This document shows, one piece after another, positions 40,564 through 51,778 of a stretch of 64,000 nt of DNA; position 1 is the first letter of the stretch; each line of letters starts with the position of its first letter. The DNA lies in contig CM066312.1 of the NCBI GenBank assembly GCA_033807775.1, positions 27,253,696-27,317,695 of the forward strand. The letters run 5' to 3'. The DNA is from Saussurea involucrata. Its lineage: Eukaryota; Streptophyta; Magnoliopsida; Asterales; Asteraceae. A program made the position numbers and the translations under genes. The notes under the pieces were generated by a model. The model worked only from the letters and a program-made list of their open reading frames with translations. It did no database searches and had not been told where the DNA came from.

Positions 40564-40668
40564 AGGGAATTCACTATACTTCTGGTCTAACCCTCGCTTT
40601 TTATAAAACTGAAAACCATTTTTAGGTAAGCCAGATAGTGAGGTCTCGAGCAAAGAAAGTGCTGATCC
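40564..40668 (+). repeat. Short gypsy LTR fragment
   Basis: GAATTCACTATAC..GGTCTAACCCTCGCTTT...AGGTAAGC matches the 3' parts of the gypsy LTRs at 45106-45165 and 58960-59030. It is cut by the solo LTR that follows. Confidence 0.6.
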
Positions 40669-41551
40669 AAACTCTCTTAGTGATTTGATGATGATCCTTA
40701 TACTTAGTGTAAATTACATTTACTATTTGTATACTTTAAAAGTTTCAGCATCAACGATCACACTGAGTCTGTTCAGTGATCGTTAAGTGCTTTGTAAGCA
40801 GTTAATCGTAATACCCGAAGACAAGTCTCACGCTAAAAGGAACTCCCAGCTGAAGTCGAAGGTCAAGTTGATAAAAAGAGACAAGTCTACTCATGATCTG
40901 AAGCGGTATTCATTGAAACCAAGACAAGTCTGCAAATGCGTGACAAACAAAGATCAAGCTTCACCGACAGCAGAAACCACCATCAGTGATCACTGATAAA
41001 TGGTCCTCGGCTATAGCTGATCATGAAGCTTGCTATTCAAGATTTGTTTGTCTTATCCTCTGCACAATCCATACGAAGGTACAAAAGCATGTTTGTTTAT
41101 TTCCATAATCGTACACCAACGTTCTGCCACAACCGTTCATGAATTCGGCCAAAAGCATGCAAAGGATAAAGTCAAAATCATGAAGCCAATAACATATGGA
41201 CACGTGGACTGTATCCTCTGACATGCATTAATTGCATAGGGTATAAATAGGAGTGAACTCCCTCATTTTGAAGGATCCATCTCTTCTATCTTCTGAAGAT
41301 TTGCAATTTTCTTCTACATGCAAAGTACTTCTCTTTCTTTCTGTTTTCTAAGTGCAACATTATCTTAGTGATTCTTAGATTGTTTAGATTAGATTTACCT
41401 TATCTATTTCTGCAACGAACTGTAAACTGTGTTTTTGATTTTCTCAATAATCATTAAACAAATTTAAAACTTAAAAATTGTATGTTTGTATTCATCCCCA
41501 CCCCCCCCCCCTTCTACAAACTAAAACCCTTGTAGAACCCTTACTGGGACC
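40669..41551 (+). repeat. Old solo LTR of the element D family
   Basis: The start CTGATCCAAACTCTCTTAGTG corresponds to the element D LTR start TGATCCAAACCCTCAGTG. The end, with TTGTATTC, a C-run, CTTCTACAAACT and GGGACCAAC, corresponds to the D LTR end. About 880 bp, with no internal region or partner beside it. Many TCAGCGA words of D appear here as TCAGTGA, the change expected from methylated-CpG decay. Confidence 0.75.
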
Positions 41552-41740
41552 AACTAGGGGTGTACGCGGTTTGGGTTGGGTTGGGCGGTTTTTGATATTT
41601 TTACAACCCAACCCAATTACGGCGGTTTGCAAATTCTCAACCCAACCCAACCCATTCAAAAGTGTAACCCAACCCAACCCTTGTAGGTTAGGGCAGGTTG
41701 GGTTGGGTTGGCGGGTTAGAAATATATATAAAGTTGACGA
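41552..41740. repeat. Degenerate GGGTT/AACCC repeats behind TAGGGGTGTA
   Basis: Runs of GGTTGGGTTGGG and AACCCAACCC start at TAGGGGTGTACGC. That start resembles the ends of small hAT elements. They are not plant telomere units (TTTAGGG). 41740-42413 shows no gene. Confidence 0.5.
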
Positions 41741-42413
41741 ATGAAATACAATAGATACTATTAAAAATATACTCAACAAAGTTATTAGATATTAAAATCA
41801 CCCAAATATATATTAAAATCCTTCAGTCTTAGAATTAAACTTCAAAAGTTTGAATGATAACATCTTATTCAAATCATCAATCAAATGCGATCGTGTTGGA
41901 TCTCCCCGACTCCAACTAGTTGTTGAACATATTCTTTGTTAACTCTTTCTTCAACTTAATCCTCTCATCGCAAAACAACCGATAAATATCTCTAGCAACA
42001 AACACTCTACTATGGACACCAAATATCTTTGTTTGACCTTTGTTGATCCATAGCCACGATTTTTTGACATTTCTCTTTTTTAAATGACACCTCAAATTAT
42101 CTTAAGTGATTCCACAAATAACTTGTCAATTCTACTAATATATGTATAAAATTTTTGGGTTGTAAATTTTATATAGAGTAAATTACAAATTCCTTCCTTG
42201 TGGTTTGGTGAAAACTTGGATTGGGTCCCTTAAAAACAATTACAGGGATGGTCATCGTTGTTTCATTTTTGTTATGGATCAGGTCCCTCATATTAACAAT
42301 CGTTTAAGATTTCTGTTAAATTAAAGACATTTTGATGTTTTCACTGTTTTATGAAACTTATAATTATCTTAAGAACCTGTTTTGCCAATGTCTAAAACTC
42401 AAGAATCTAACAT

Positions 42414-42833
42414 GGGTGGACCTAGTTAATGTGTATAGGTGGCACGTGCCACCGTATTGTTTCTCCGCCGTGAGGTAAAAAAACTAGGTTCGTGTAAGGT
42501 GCAATCGTATCAATTTGTTTTGTGTCACCATATATATTTTGAAACTGCAATAAGAACACAAGTTCTTCTTGATAGAGTTGGTTTGGAAGACTTTTATTCT
42601 ACTTCAAACCCGGTTTGAGTCTTGTTAGAGCCATTTTTGTTGTTTTTAGCTTCCAATTTCATGTTTATGATCTTTCTAAAAAAATTGCAATAGCAGGACT
42701 CGAACTTAAGACCTCCAGTTTGAAAAACAAGGGACTAACACCAAACCAATATTGATATTAAGAAAAATATCTCTATATTTGTTTTTTTATAGTCAAATGG
42801 TGCCACCGTTTGAAAAACTGCCAAGGTCCGCCC
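42414..42833. mobile_element. Probable MITE with GGGTGGACCT ends
   Basis: The inverted ends GGGTGGACCT and AGGTCCGCCC (one mismatch) bound about 420 bp. Inside are the palindrome GGTGGCACGTGCCACC near 42449 and the related GGTGCCACCG near the other end. No coding sequence is seen. Confidence 0.6.
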
Positions 42834-43774
42834 TTGGAATTAAAGCCACAATTCCTGAACCAATAGTTGCTTTCCAATTCTAAACCCATTCATCTTTTTG
42901 CCAACTTCTCCTTCCACTTCCAAAATCAAACAAAAACAAATATTTACACCCAAGAAAAACAATTGAAAAAAAATTAAAGACACAAATTCATTTTTGAAGA
43001 ACAAAATCAACAATTCTAATCCATTTTTTGAAGAATACAACATAAATCGATTTTTTAATAACAAAATCAACCTATTTTTTTTAAAGAAAAATCAACAACA
43101 AACATACTTTTGAACTCGGTACCTGTGTAGATTTGGATTATATATCACTCAATCTTTTTCAACTCAAAGAAAATAATTAAATCTAGAACGCAAAAAATAT
43201 GAAATACATCAACAAAATCAATTTTAATTAAGAACGCATCAAGAACATCAGAGAATCCTATTTTTAAATAAAAAACTCCAAAAAATTTATACCATATCAA
43301 AAAACCATCGTTGCAAAACCATAAAATCCAAAACCTAATCAAAACACAAAAATCGCAGAGATGAAATGGAATAGATGAACCGAAGGATTTACTAGAAGAA
43401 ACGGTAAGTTTGATTTCTTCATCAGATCTGATTTGACTTCCTTACCAAATCGATTTGTTCACAAGATTTGAGTTGTGTTCTTTAATTTCTTCACTTGATT
43501 GATTTTTCACCAGACATGAGAACTGAGAAGAAAGAGTGCAAGTAGATGGTTGGGCCGAAGGTGAGGGATTTGGGGAGGCATCAGGCATGGTGATGGGAGG
43601 AAGAAACATATGTGGAGGAGTGTTATTTGTTTTTGGTTTATTATAACTAGTGTTCGACATCGCGCGTTGCACGATGATCAAAACACATGTCAGATAAGAT
43701 ATAAAAAAGTTATGATTCTATAATTCAACTCAAAATTTGAGAATACTAAGTTCTCAATGTATATTTGTTAATAC
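42834..43774. other. AT-rich stretch, no gene seen
   Basis: No coding match on either strand. Poly-A-rich blocks and the phrase GACATCGCGCGTTGCACG near 43659 suggest an old non-LTR element scrap, but nothing can be named. Confidence 0.35.
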
Positions 43775-45429
43775 TGTAACAACCAAGTATATTCTCCTTA
43801 TGTTAAAGGGCAAACTAGAAAAGAAGTGTGGTAATTGTGTAAAGATTGGAACTAGGGGATTGGGTGTAATTGAAGAGGAGGTATATAAGGGGGATAAAAC
43901 CCCTAATTCCCCATTATTGGGAAATCTTGCCTGATGTCGACTGGAATCGAGAGGAGAGGAGAACGAAGAAGATAGAAAGATTTTGAAGGTTGCTCCATCG
44001 AAGGTATTTGTTAATGGTTTTCCCTTCTGTTTGTTTCTACAATCGATTCTTGTGCTCTTAAGAGTAAAAGTTTGAATGAAAGCCCCAATATTCTCATTTG
44101 TGGTTACTCTTCGTGTTCTAGAGGAGTTTAGTAAAATTGGATTGATTAGGAAACAAAAGAAGGGGATTAATTGTTTTCCTAAGGTTGAAATGTTAACCCA
44201 ATTGATCATAAGATTCCGTTAAGGACGAAAACCACAGTTACAAATCGTTTTGCGGGATACTGGGTTTTCTTCGTTCGCGCATCAGGACATCGTTAGATCC
44301 GGACAATGTAGTTTTCTGTGTGAGTTGACTTCCGGATATATTTTTCCGGATGGGGTTTCCCGGATAGCGAGTTTCGGAAGTAATCCGAACAAGCCTGGTT
44401 TCCGGATGAGTATTTCCGGATTAGGGGTTCCAGACTTGGACGTTCCAGATAAGCCTTTCCGGATAAGTGATCCGGATTCCTTTTATTTGTCCGGACTACG
44501 GGAACCCGGAATAGAAAGGAGTCCGGATGGTTTTCCGGACAAGGTGGCATGATATTGAGCTGTTTGTTCGGTATAGGTGCTTGTGGGTAGTTCAGAAGTG
44601 AGACACGTGTGTACTCAATCTCATTAAAAAGGTGAGTTCCATTGAACCCTTCTTTTATGTGAAAATAAATTTGAGTACGCTGTCAATGACTGATTATGGT
44701 ATTGGCATTTTGAACACTGACATGAAAAATGTTATTTTATAATTATGAGATCATTTTATTGCATGCTCACGATTTGTGTGGTCTCATGTTTATATGAATG
44801 TATGTGGAGTCGGGTTGCACTATGGGGATTTGTTATACCTTGGATCATTAAGGATTCTTGGAAGTTGTGGTGAACCGTGTGCCTGGAATCCGTTTCCCAT
44901 GCACACGGGTATGAGCATCTATTGGGGGGCCATGGGGATCTACTGGGGGCCTCGACCGCGGACATCACGTGAAGGTGATGGTCATGGAGACCACTGTGCA
45001 ATTACCCATCTGTGGAAGTTGTTTGTTAATTGTTACATGTCTATTTATTATCAAAGCTTTAGTTAAGAAGGGGTGGAAATCCGTGTAAACTATTTTTGAG
45101 AGAGAATTCACTAGACCTCATGGTCTAACCCTCGCTTTCAAAACTAAAACCTTTTCAGGTAAGCATGTTGTTAGAGCTTCTTCCAGCTTAGGGAAGGAAA
45201 AGATTTGAAGCCGTAGCGACGATCCTTAGAGATAGATCACTATAGTTCTACTCATAGATAGATGCTCAATTATGGGCTTATTTTTTCCGCTGAAAATGTT
45301 GGTAGACTCTGTTTCTTTTGATTTCGGATTGTTATGTTTTTGGGACCCGTTTTGGGAAGTATGTAATCGAACTCTGTTGGGGATCTATCTATTTATATTG
45401 TTGCATGGTTGATGTTCTGGGTTGTTACA
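43775..45429 (+). repeat. Gypsy LTR (family I), 1655 bp
   Basis: It starts TGTAACAACC and ends GGGTTGTTACA. It is followed by a degraded primer-site-like TGTTATTAGAACCA (compare TGGTATCAGAGCC) and about 100 bp of leader (45430-45534) before element F cuts in. The inner part has a transcription-start-like region and a splice-like CTTTTCAGGTAAGC near 45155, shared with the LTRs of G and H. Confidence 0.75.
44285..44545 (+). repeat. TCCGGA motif cluster in gypsy LTR I
   Basis: About fifteen TCCGGA/TCCGGAT motifs at roughly 15-25 bp spacing lie inside the LTR. An open frame runs through them by chance. It is the same word as in copia elements E and A. Confidence 0.7.
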
Positions 45430-45534
45430 AATGTTATTAGAACCATAGTTTAAGGGATTTAGGTGACCAGTCGGGCGTAAACTTAAACTGTAGGATGGGG
45501 AACACAACCGAGAGATAGGATTGCTTTTAGGAAA

Positions 45535-46345
45535 TGTTGGTTCCCGTTTTCCTTATACAAGATTGTCAGATCTATTAGTTCGAATTTATGTTTGATGCGG
45601 AAGCGTATTTGATGAACTAACAGATATGTTTGATAGATTTAGAACACAATATAAAGAAACAGTAGTTTAAGAATAAGTGTTTATCTCAAAGTTTACTGTA
45701 TTTCGATATATATCAAAGAACACCAAGAATAGATTAAGAACTGTTTTGGTGTAAAGCTTAAACAGATTTGACGATATAAAGCATAAGCATGAAACTCAGA
45801 TTCTTGTGTTTTTTCTTGATTAATTTCACTTAGGAAGAACTCAACATGAGTCTTCCTTTTATACTACTCTAGAAGACCATAAAGCATGAGCTACTGTTCT
45901 TCCGACGGCATGAACAGTAGAACGGATGGTGTGAGCAGTTGTTCATGCTGTTTTTCATTTAATGGAGCAGACGTCTATGTTGTACTAAGCCCTATTCAAT
46001 CCACTTAGAGCTTGACACGTGTTGAGGTTTGACAGGGCACACTTCCATGCAAGTTGATGAACGGATCTAGTAACAGTAGAAAGATATTTTATAAATATCT
46101 TCCAAGTCTTTAGTTTGAACCACAGAGGTTCTGGGTCTGGTCTTCTGTAGAGCAGTCTTCACCGGGTTCCGAGTCTGGTCTTCTTTGTGCGTATCACAGA
46201 GGTTTTGTGATCTCCTCTGTAACTTCTGTAGCTTCTTGACCTTGATCCTTCGGAAACGGCAGAGCCTCTGTAAGAGGCTTTCTTCACTTGAACTATTTTT
46301 CAGTACTTTCAAATACTTCTATGATTCGGAAGATTGAAGCTAACA
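45535..46345 (-). repeat. 3' LTR of element F (811 bp)
   Basis: On the minus strand it starts TGTTAGCTTC after the PPT and ends GGGAACCAACA. It is rich in ACAGAG / CTCTGT words in its first half. Confidence 0.85.
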
Positions 46346-46358
46346 ATCTCCCCCTAAG
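46346..46358 (-). other. Polypurine tract of element F
   Basis: CTTAGGGGGAGAT on the minus strand abuts the 3' LTR. Confidence 0.88.
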
Positions 46359-46436
46359 TAGTGAAAAATAAAAATTTGACATTTAAGTATTTTTGGCTAA
46401 GTTAGATAAGACAGAGGTTAAACAATACCTCGAAAG

Positions 46437-48830
46437 TTATTTCTGACAGTCCATGGTCACAAAAAGTTTAGCTTCGCCTTGTGGGTTCTGAAATACTAAC
46501 CCGAACCTTGGTTCTGTAATGATTGAGTTGGGCACGACGTCAGGTGGGCAGCGATCCTCTGGTGGTCGTAGGTTCAGATGTTTGAGACCAAGATCCTTTC
46601 CCAGCTGAAAGTCTGTCAGACTGTAGATTAGAAGCTTTTCCCTCATTGCTTTTCTCAACACTTGATAGGCTCTGGTGTTTGGCTCTGTGTTGTAGTTGTC
46701 CTTCGTCCATTGCAGAAGTTCAGGTAGATCATAGGGATTTAGATTCCTTATGTCAGCATCAGTGAAGGTGGTTTCTGAATTGGTTACCCTTTTGACTCTG
46801 TAAAGATTGTACCTGACTCTTGGATAGGTTCTTGTGAAGGAGAACCTGCATAAGATTACCTTTTTGATTTTATGAATTGAGAAGACTTCTGCTCTGGTTC
46901 TTGGCTTTGTTCTGCTGAAGATGTTCTCAAATTCTTCTCTGATGTTCGGATTTGTGATTTGATTTGTTGGATGGAGGTTCTGAAAGGGTTGTTTGTAGAG
47001 ATATTTGTACACCACTTCTTCCATTTCTTCATATGTTGGACCATGTGGTGGTACTTGTCTTCTGAGACTCTCCATCTGTTGAACAACTTCTGCAGCTCTG
47101 CCAGTAAGTGGAATGTCTGACAGGGGCTTTAATCCATATGCCCAGTCCTCTTCTTCAGGCTTTGGAGTTTGAAAGGCATCAAAGGAGCTCTTCATCAGTT
47201 TTTCTGTAGGATTGGGCACTGATTTCTTTTTCTTGGGCTCTTCTGTCATTTTTGCCTTTCCCTTGTCTTTGGCTTTTGGAGGTGCAGAACCTGTTGCTTC
47301 TGTAGGTTTGGTTGTTGGTGCTTCTGTTGGAATGATGGGGGTTGCCTCTGTAGATTTTGACACTTGTCTTTGAGAGGACTTTTGTGGCGTTGGTTCTATT
47401 GGCTTGATTTGCTCTGTAACCTCTGTTGGAGGTTCTTTGGTGACTTCATCTGTCAGCTTGGTTTCTGTTGGTGAAGGTTGGATATCAAATCTTCTTGCCA
47501 ATTTGAAAGCTAATGTGAACCTGTGCCTTTCTCCTTCTCTTTGCGCCATTCGTTCAGTCATTGTTTTGTGCATATTCCTTAGAACAGAAGAAGCAGAGGT
47601 CGTTGCTCTTTTTGGTTTGTGGGCAATAGACTTTCTTCTTGGTATGGTTTGGGGTTTTTCTGTTGATTTTGTAGTTGGGGAGTGAAGATCTTCTTCTGTG
47701 GAGGATGACAGATGTTGAACATCTACTCCAAACATTGTAGGGAATTCCACAGAGGTGGGTGTTGCCTCTGTGGTCTTTTGACCTTTTCCTCCAGGTTGTT
47801 GGTTTGTTGGATTTTCTTCCAAGATTATTACCACAGGGGTGGTTGTTGCCTCTGTGGTCTTTTGAGCAGTTTCTGGTACATGGGTTTCTTCAGCGGTTGA
47901 TTCCACAGAGATGGGTGTTGTCTCTGTGGTCTGTTGAGTTTGTTGATCTTTGGTTTGTTGTGGAGGGGCTTGGCTGATTGGTTCTACTGCGATTGGTGGA
48001 GCCTGTAGTCCTCTGGTCGTAGCTTTCTCCCTTATATTCTCCCCCTCAGGATGATCTGATGGACCAGGATGGTCATCATCAGAGTCATCCTGACTCTTAT
48101 CAGAAGTACCCTCTGCTCTGCAGGAAGCTTTGGGTTTCTTTGGTAGTTCTGCTCCTGCGGCCATCAACTTCGTACATACATCATCACAGAGGCCGATTAG
48201 AGTTGCAAGCTCTGCCTCTGTGTTGATGCGCATTTTGCCGACACTTTTTCTGAATTCTTTAACGTAGTTGGCATTTGCAGAAGTGAAGGAGACGATGACT
48301 TCTGTGACCTGGTTTATCACATTTTACCCGAGCTCTGTTAGCTGTGCTCTGGTCATGTAGTCTTTTGGCTGCATCAGTATTGTGTTGCGCATTGCTTCTG
48401 CTTGAACGTTTTGCAGAGCCTTCTGTAGATCTGTAGGTGTGAGGCTCTGTGACTTGTTGGATTGTTTGTTCATTTGTTCAAGGAAATGCTTGACTGATTC
48501 CTTGAATGCAGATGTTGCGGCTATTCCGAAATCTTTAGCAGCAGAAGTGGCTGTTGTTGTGGCAGTTGTTTGAGTAGAAGACTTCATCTCTGTTATGGCG
48601 GATTTCACCTCTATGGACAGATTGTCCATTTTGGTGTTCAGATTTAGCAAGGCCGTTGATGTTGTCTCTGCAAAAGATGTGAAAGAGCTTTGCAACTCTT
48701 TCATGGTTCGGTTCACAGAGGTGACAAGGGTTTGGAACTCATCCCTTGATACTTGTGTCCCTGGTGTAACCTCTGGAGGAACACATTCGTCTCCAGAGTG
48801 AGTCCCTGTTCCTGGGACACCTTCTTTCAT
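46437..48830 (-). pseudogene. Element F post-pol gene, C-terminal half
   Basis: Two frames in line (48830-48324 and 48320-46437) are separated by one TAA. The first has a coiled-coil-like part SRDEFQTLVTSVNRTMKELQ and a Ser/Thr/Ala stretch. The second has an acidic block SQDDSDDDH and the conserved DHPEGENIRE, encoded by TGAGGGGGAG (48039-48048). A long low-complexity Thr/Glu/Pro region (TTEAT-type repeats) follows. The C-terminal module starts at about residue 400: RTYPRVRYNLYRVKRV, FTDADIRNLNPYDLPELL, LLIYSLTDFQLGKDLG, IITEPRFGLVFQNPQGEAKLF. It is shorter than in A and C, stopping soon after the EPRFG block. No enzyme motif is seen. Confidence 0.7.
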
Positions 48831-49769
48831 TCCTGTTTGAACGTTGAGAATGGAAGGATTTCCTTATGATCTTTGAGATGAAACAAGAGTTTCAGTCTCT
48901 ACAGAAGTTCAGGGAAGAACAGTGTCCAAATCCACTCCAGAGGTGGGTATCAGAATGTTCTTCTGTTGACTTGGAGACTTGTCTAGTGTCTCTTCGTCTA
49001 TGTGCTCACTACTTCTCTCTGAAAGAAGTTTTGGCCCTATATTGTGCGTGGCAGAGGAAACGAATTCCTCTGTAGGGTTTTCTAGTGTGATATGGGGCGA
49101 TGGATCACGAACTATAGGTGAGTCTCTTCGAGGAGACTCCCTAGGAATGGATTCCCCGGTTTCTGTGGGCGCAGAGGTTGAAAGAATAACCTCTGGCTGG
49201 ATGGGTTGGGATTAGATCGAGCTGTGCTGCTCTTTTTCAATAACTCCTTCTGCGGCTAGACCTGCGGAGTTAGATGTGTGGGTTGCACTGGGAGGGGGTG
49301 AGGGGTGTGTGCCTTCTGCAACTTCGACATCTTTTTCTTTTTCATTTTATTTTCCTCTCATTCTATCTAAGGCCTTTTTAACCTCATCTCTGTTCCACAG
49401 AGCTTCTACTTGTAGCCTAAGCCTTTCCCTAGTTTCATCATCTGACAAGTCGATTTCTTCTATTCCTTCTTCTGAAGCTTGGCTTGGACTCCTTCTGTGG
49501 ACGTCCAGTCCCTGTTGGATGAAGGGATTCTGTAGAATGTTAGGGGTTTCAGACGGTTTATCTCTGGGGGTTTGATCATCTTCTTGCAGATTGGTGTCAA
49601 TGCCAGAGATAGAGAAGTCTTGTTCTTCTGTGGTGTGGTGGTCAAGTGGTGGTGCATTCCACCCAGCTATATTTAGGGTGTTAGCAAAGTTAGGGTGTTG
49701 AAGGAAATCGTTTAAGTTTCCTTGATGAGCGAATCGATCTGGGGATTGATAAGGTGTTAGCAAAGTCAT
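48831..49769 (-). pseudogene. Element F post-pol gene, middle part
   Basis: A 140-codon open frame (49769-49347) and a further stretch with stops (49346-48831) join the N-terminal and C-terminal parts. It is Pro/Ser/Glu-rich, contains DLSDDETRERLRLQVEALW, and matches no family by itself. Overlap of frames at 49766-49769 indicates a frameshift against the upstream part. Confidence 0.55.
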
Positions 49770-51343
49770 CGTTCAACTTCGACTTCTGCATTTTCATCTT
49801 CTGCAGTTTCTTCTTGTGCAATTTCTTCGACCCGGGTTTCTGCGATCTCTTCTTCAACAACTTCTGCAGCTGCCTCTTCTGCGATGGTAACCATTTGATC
49901 AAGTGATTTCCCATGCATCTTTTTGGTCTTCCTCCTCTTGGGTTTTGGTGCCCCTTCTTCTGTGGGTTTTGATTTTCTTTTCTTTGGTTTTGGAGAAGAG
50001 GGAGAAGCAGAGGAGCCAACTTCTGTGGCACGAGGAGGTGAAGGTTGATCTTCTGTAATGTTTGTAGAGGTGCCTTCTGCAGTTTTCCTCTTCTTTGTTT
50101 TTGGGGTAGAGGCAGAGGCTTTAGAAGAAGACATCTTCCTCATGAGCTCGTCACGTTTGGCCATAAAACTACGTTGGATTTCCAAATGTTTTGCCAGTTT
50201 CTTCTTCTTTGATTTTGTAGAGAGGGGTTCTACAACTATAGTTCCTAGGGGGACACCTAAACGCGGGGGTGTCACAGGGCTTGGTTCTGGAGTCCTGTGA
50301 TCGCGTATATACTCTCGCTTAAGGGTTTTGTTCGTGGCATATTTCAGAAGCCTTTTTGAAAGAGGTCTGCAGTGGTTGTAGCCTTCAGCATGATCGGTGG
50401 GGATGTTCTTGTTCATCGGGAACTGTTTGGGAATTTGTCCTTCCATTGGCCAGTTCTGCATCATTAGCAGAGGTTCGAACAGAACTCCCAAGATTCTTTG
50501 GAATTGCAGAGGCGGTAGATATGTGGGATCAGTCTCTTTAGCCTTTAGGGTGTTGTTCTTTCTGTCGATTGTATTGATGATCTCCTGCAACATGATGGTC
50601 GAGTAATCGAGTGGGAGATCGTAGTAGACCCCATACATGATGGTTAAGATCTGATGCGAGCTATGGTCAATGATGCCTATCTTCCCTGTCAGGCATCTGT
50701 TGAGGATCGTAAACAAGGTGTTCCACAGAGGTGGTAGTCTGCCTCTGCGGAAGTCATTTCTCTTCCTCAGGTGGGTGTTGTACCCAAGCATTTCTACAAA
50801 ACGACAGAGCTCGTCGTCTGTAGGTTGTTCTGCATATGTTTTCAATCCCAGAAGACCTCTTGTTGGTAGATTGAACTCCAGAGAGAACATTATTCTATTA
50901 AATTTGAGTTCCAGATGCTCTGAGTTATCCGGTTTTGAGATGTACCCTTTGATCAGAGAATCATCTTTATCATATCTGCAGCTCTGCCAAAATTGCTTCA
51001 AATACCTAACAAGTATTTTCTTTGGGGTTCTTGAGAGTAAAGGGAAGAGTATATGATTTTCCATTATGTGCAGAAGAATGGCATGGACTTCGCCGAAGGC
51101 AGTGGGTGAGGGGACCAAATAGCAGTTATTGGATTTGAATGGCAGTATTTTTTCAAAATGATCCTTTGCTATAAAGTTTTGAAGATGAGTGGTTGGAGCA
51201 AAGTCCGCTGATTCGCCGGAATCTTCTTGTTCGATATTTTTGGCGAGGTGGGGGTTTTCTGAATGTTCAGAATGAGCAAGTGAATGTTCCGCTGAGTTCG
51301 CCGGAGAGTGTGCAGGGGAGATAGCTTGAGAAGATGAAGCCAT
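49766..51343 (-). CDS. Element F post-pol protein, N-terminal part (525 aa open frame)
   Basis: It starts at ATG 51343, about 100 bp behind a TATA box. The first 50 residues are a Ser/His/Glu low-complexity head. Residues about 55-330 are the helical N-terminal module: LVRYLKQFWQSCRYD, LELKFNRIMFSLEFNLPTRG, FVEMLGYN, LPPLWNTLFTILNRCLTGKIG, IMYGVYYDLPLDYSTIML, YLPPLQFQRILGVLF. It ends in a basic region (380-490) with KKKKLAKH, PKTKKRKT and PKPKRRKTKK, typical of nuclear localisation signals, and an acidic Glu/Ala tail. The match to D exon 1 and to E is clear. In the family the chain then continues into the middle and C-terminal parts; here a frameshift ends it at 49766. Function unknown. Confidence 0.7.
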   Translation of the reverse strand: MASSSQAISPAHSPANSAEHSLAHSEHSENPHLAKNIEQEDSGESADFAPTTHLQNFIAKDHFEKILPFKSNNCYLVPSPTAFGEVHAILLHIMENHILFPLLSRTPKKILVRYLKQFWQSCRYDKDDSLIKGYISKPDNSEHLELKFNRIMFSLEFNLPTRGLLGLKTYAEQPTDDELCRFVEMLGYNTHLRKRNDFRRGRLPPLWNTLFTILNRCLTGKIGIIDHSSHQILTIMYGVYYDLPLDYSTIMLQEIINTIDRKNNTLKAKETDPTYLPPLQFQRILGVLFEPLLMMQNWPMEGQIPKQFPMNKNIPTDHAEGYNHCRPLSKRLLKYATNKTLKREYIRDHRTPEPSPVTPPRLGVPLGTIVVEPLSTKSKKKKLAKHLEIQRSFMAKRDELMRKMSSSKASASTPKTKKRKTAEGTSTNITEDQPSPPRATEVGSSASPSSPKPKKRKSKPTEEGAPKPKRRKTKKMHGKSLDQMVTIAEEAAAEVVEEEIAETRVEEIAQEETAEDENAEVEVER

Positions 51344-51436
51344 TGGTAATTAGAATATGATACTTGCAGGTTTTTTTTGCAGGGTTTCGCCGGAGAAGAA
51401 TGAGGGTTCGTAAAGGTTTTATGAGTGGTTAAGCTT

Positions 51437-51450
51437 GGGTTTTATATGAG
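51437..51450 (-). promoter_or_regulatory. Candidate internal TATA box of element F
   Basis: CTCATATAAAACCC on the minus strand, about 100 bp before the post-pol ATG. The leader is pyrimidine-rich. The upstream part to 51773 has no coding match and holds CTCTGT-type words. Confidence 0.5.
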
Positions 51451-51778
51451 TGTAAAATGGTAGAATTCGAAAGAGTAAAAATATATGGCAATGGATAAAT
51501 ATTTGGAATCCGTACTCGAGTTAGAACGGCGGGTTCAACTTTCCATAGAAAACGTTCCATGTACGCCCAATGAAAAAGAGACACGTAGGCCATGTCAGAG
51601 GATGACAGGACGTCGTGCGCGGCTCATTAATGCTAGGCGCGTGGGGTTGTTCTTAGCCACATGAATTTCACTCTCAGTAAAAGTAACCGTTATTATTACA
51701 GAAATGCCCAAGTTGCAGATTGACAGAACCTTTGTGGTTTACAGAAGCTCTGTGATTTTGAAAAACTTGATGTTCATG

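Noticed and set aside
41478..41779. Open frames on both strands over GGGTT/AACCC repeats
   Set aside because: Pure repeat translation. The unit is not the plant telomere repeat either, so an interstitial telomere was rejected as well.
44250..44552. Long open frames on both strands in gypsy LTR I (and at 52754-53053 in LTR G)
   Set aside because: They arise from the TCCGGA repeat, which is free of stops in several frames; no protein-like composition.
46100..46300. CRISPR-like short repeats (CTCTGT words)
   Set aside because: The words are irregularly spaced, differ in flanks and occur across coding DNA of a plant retroelement.
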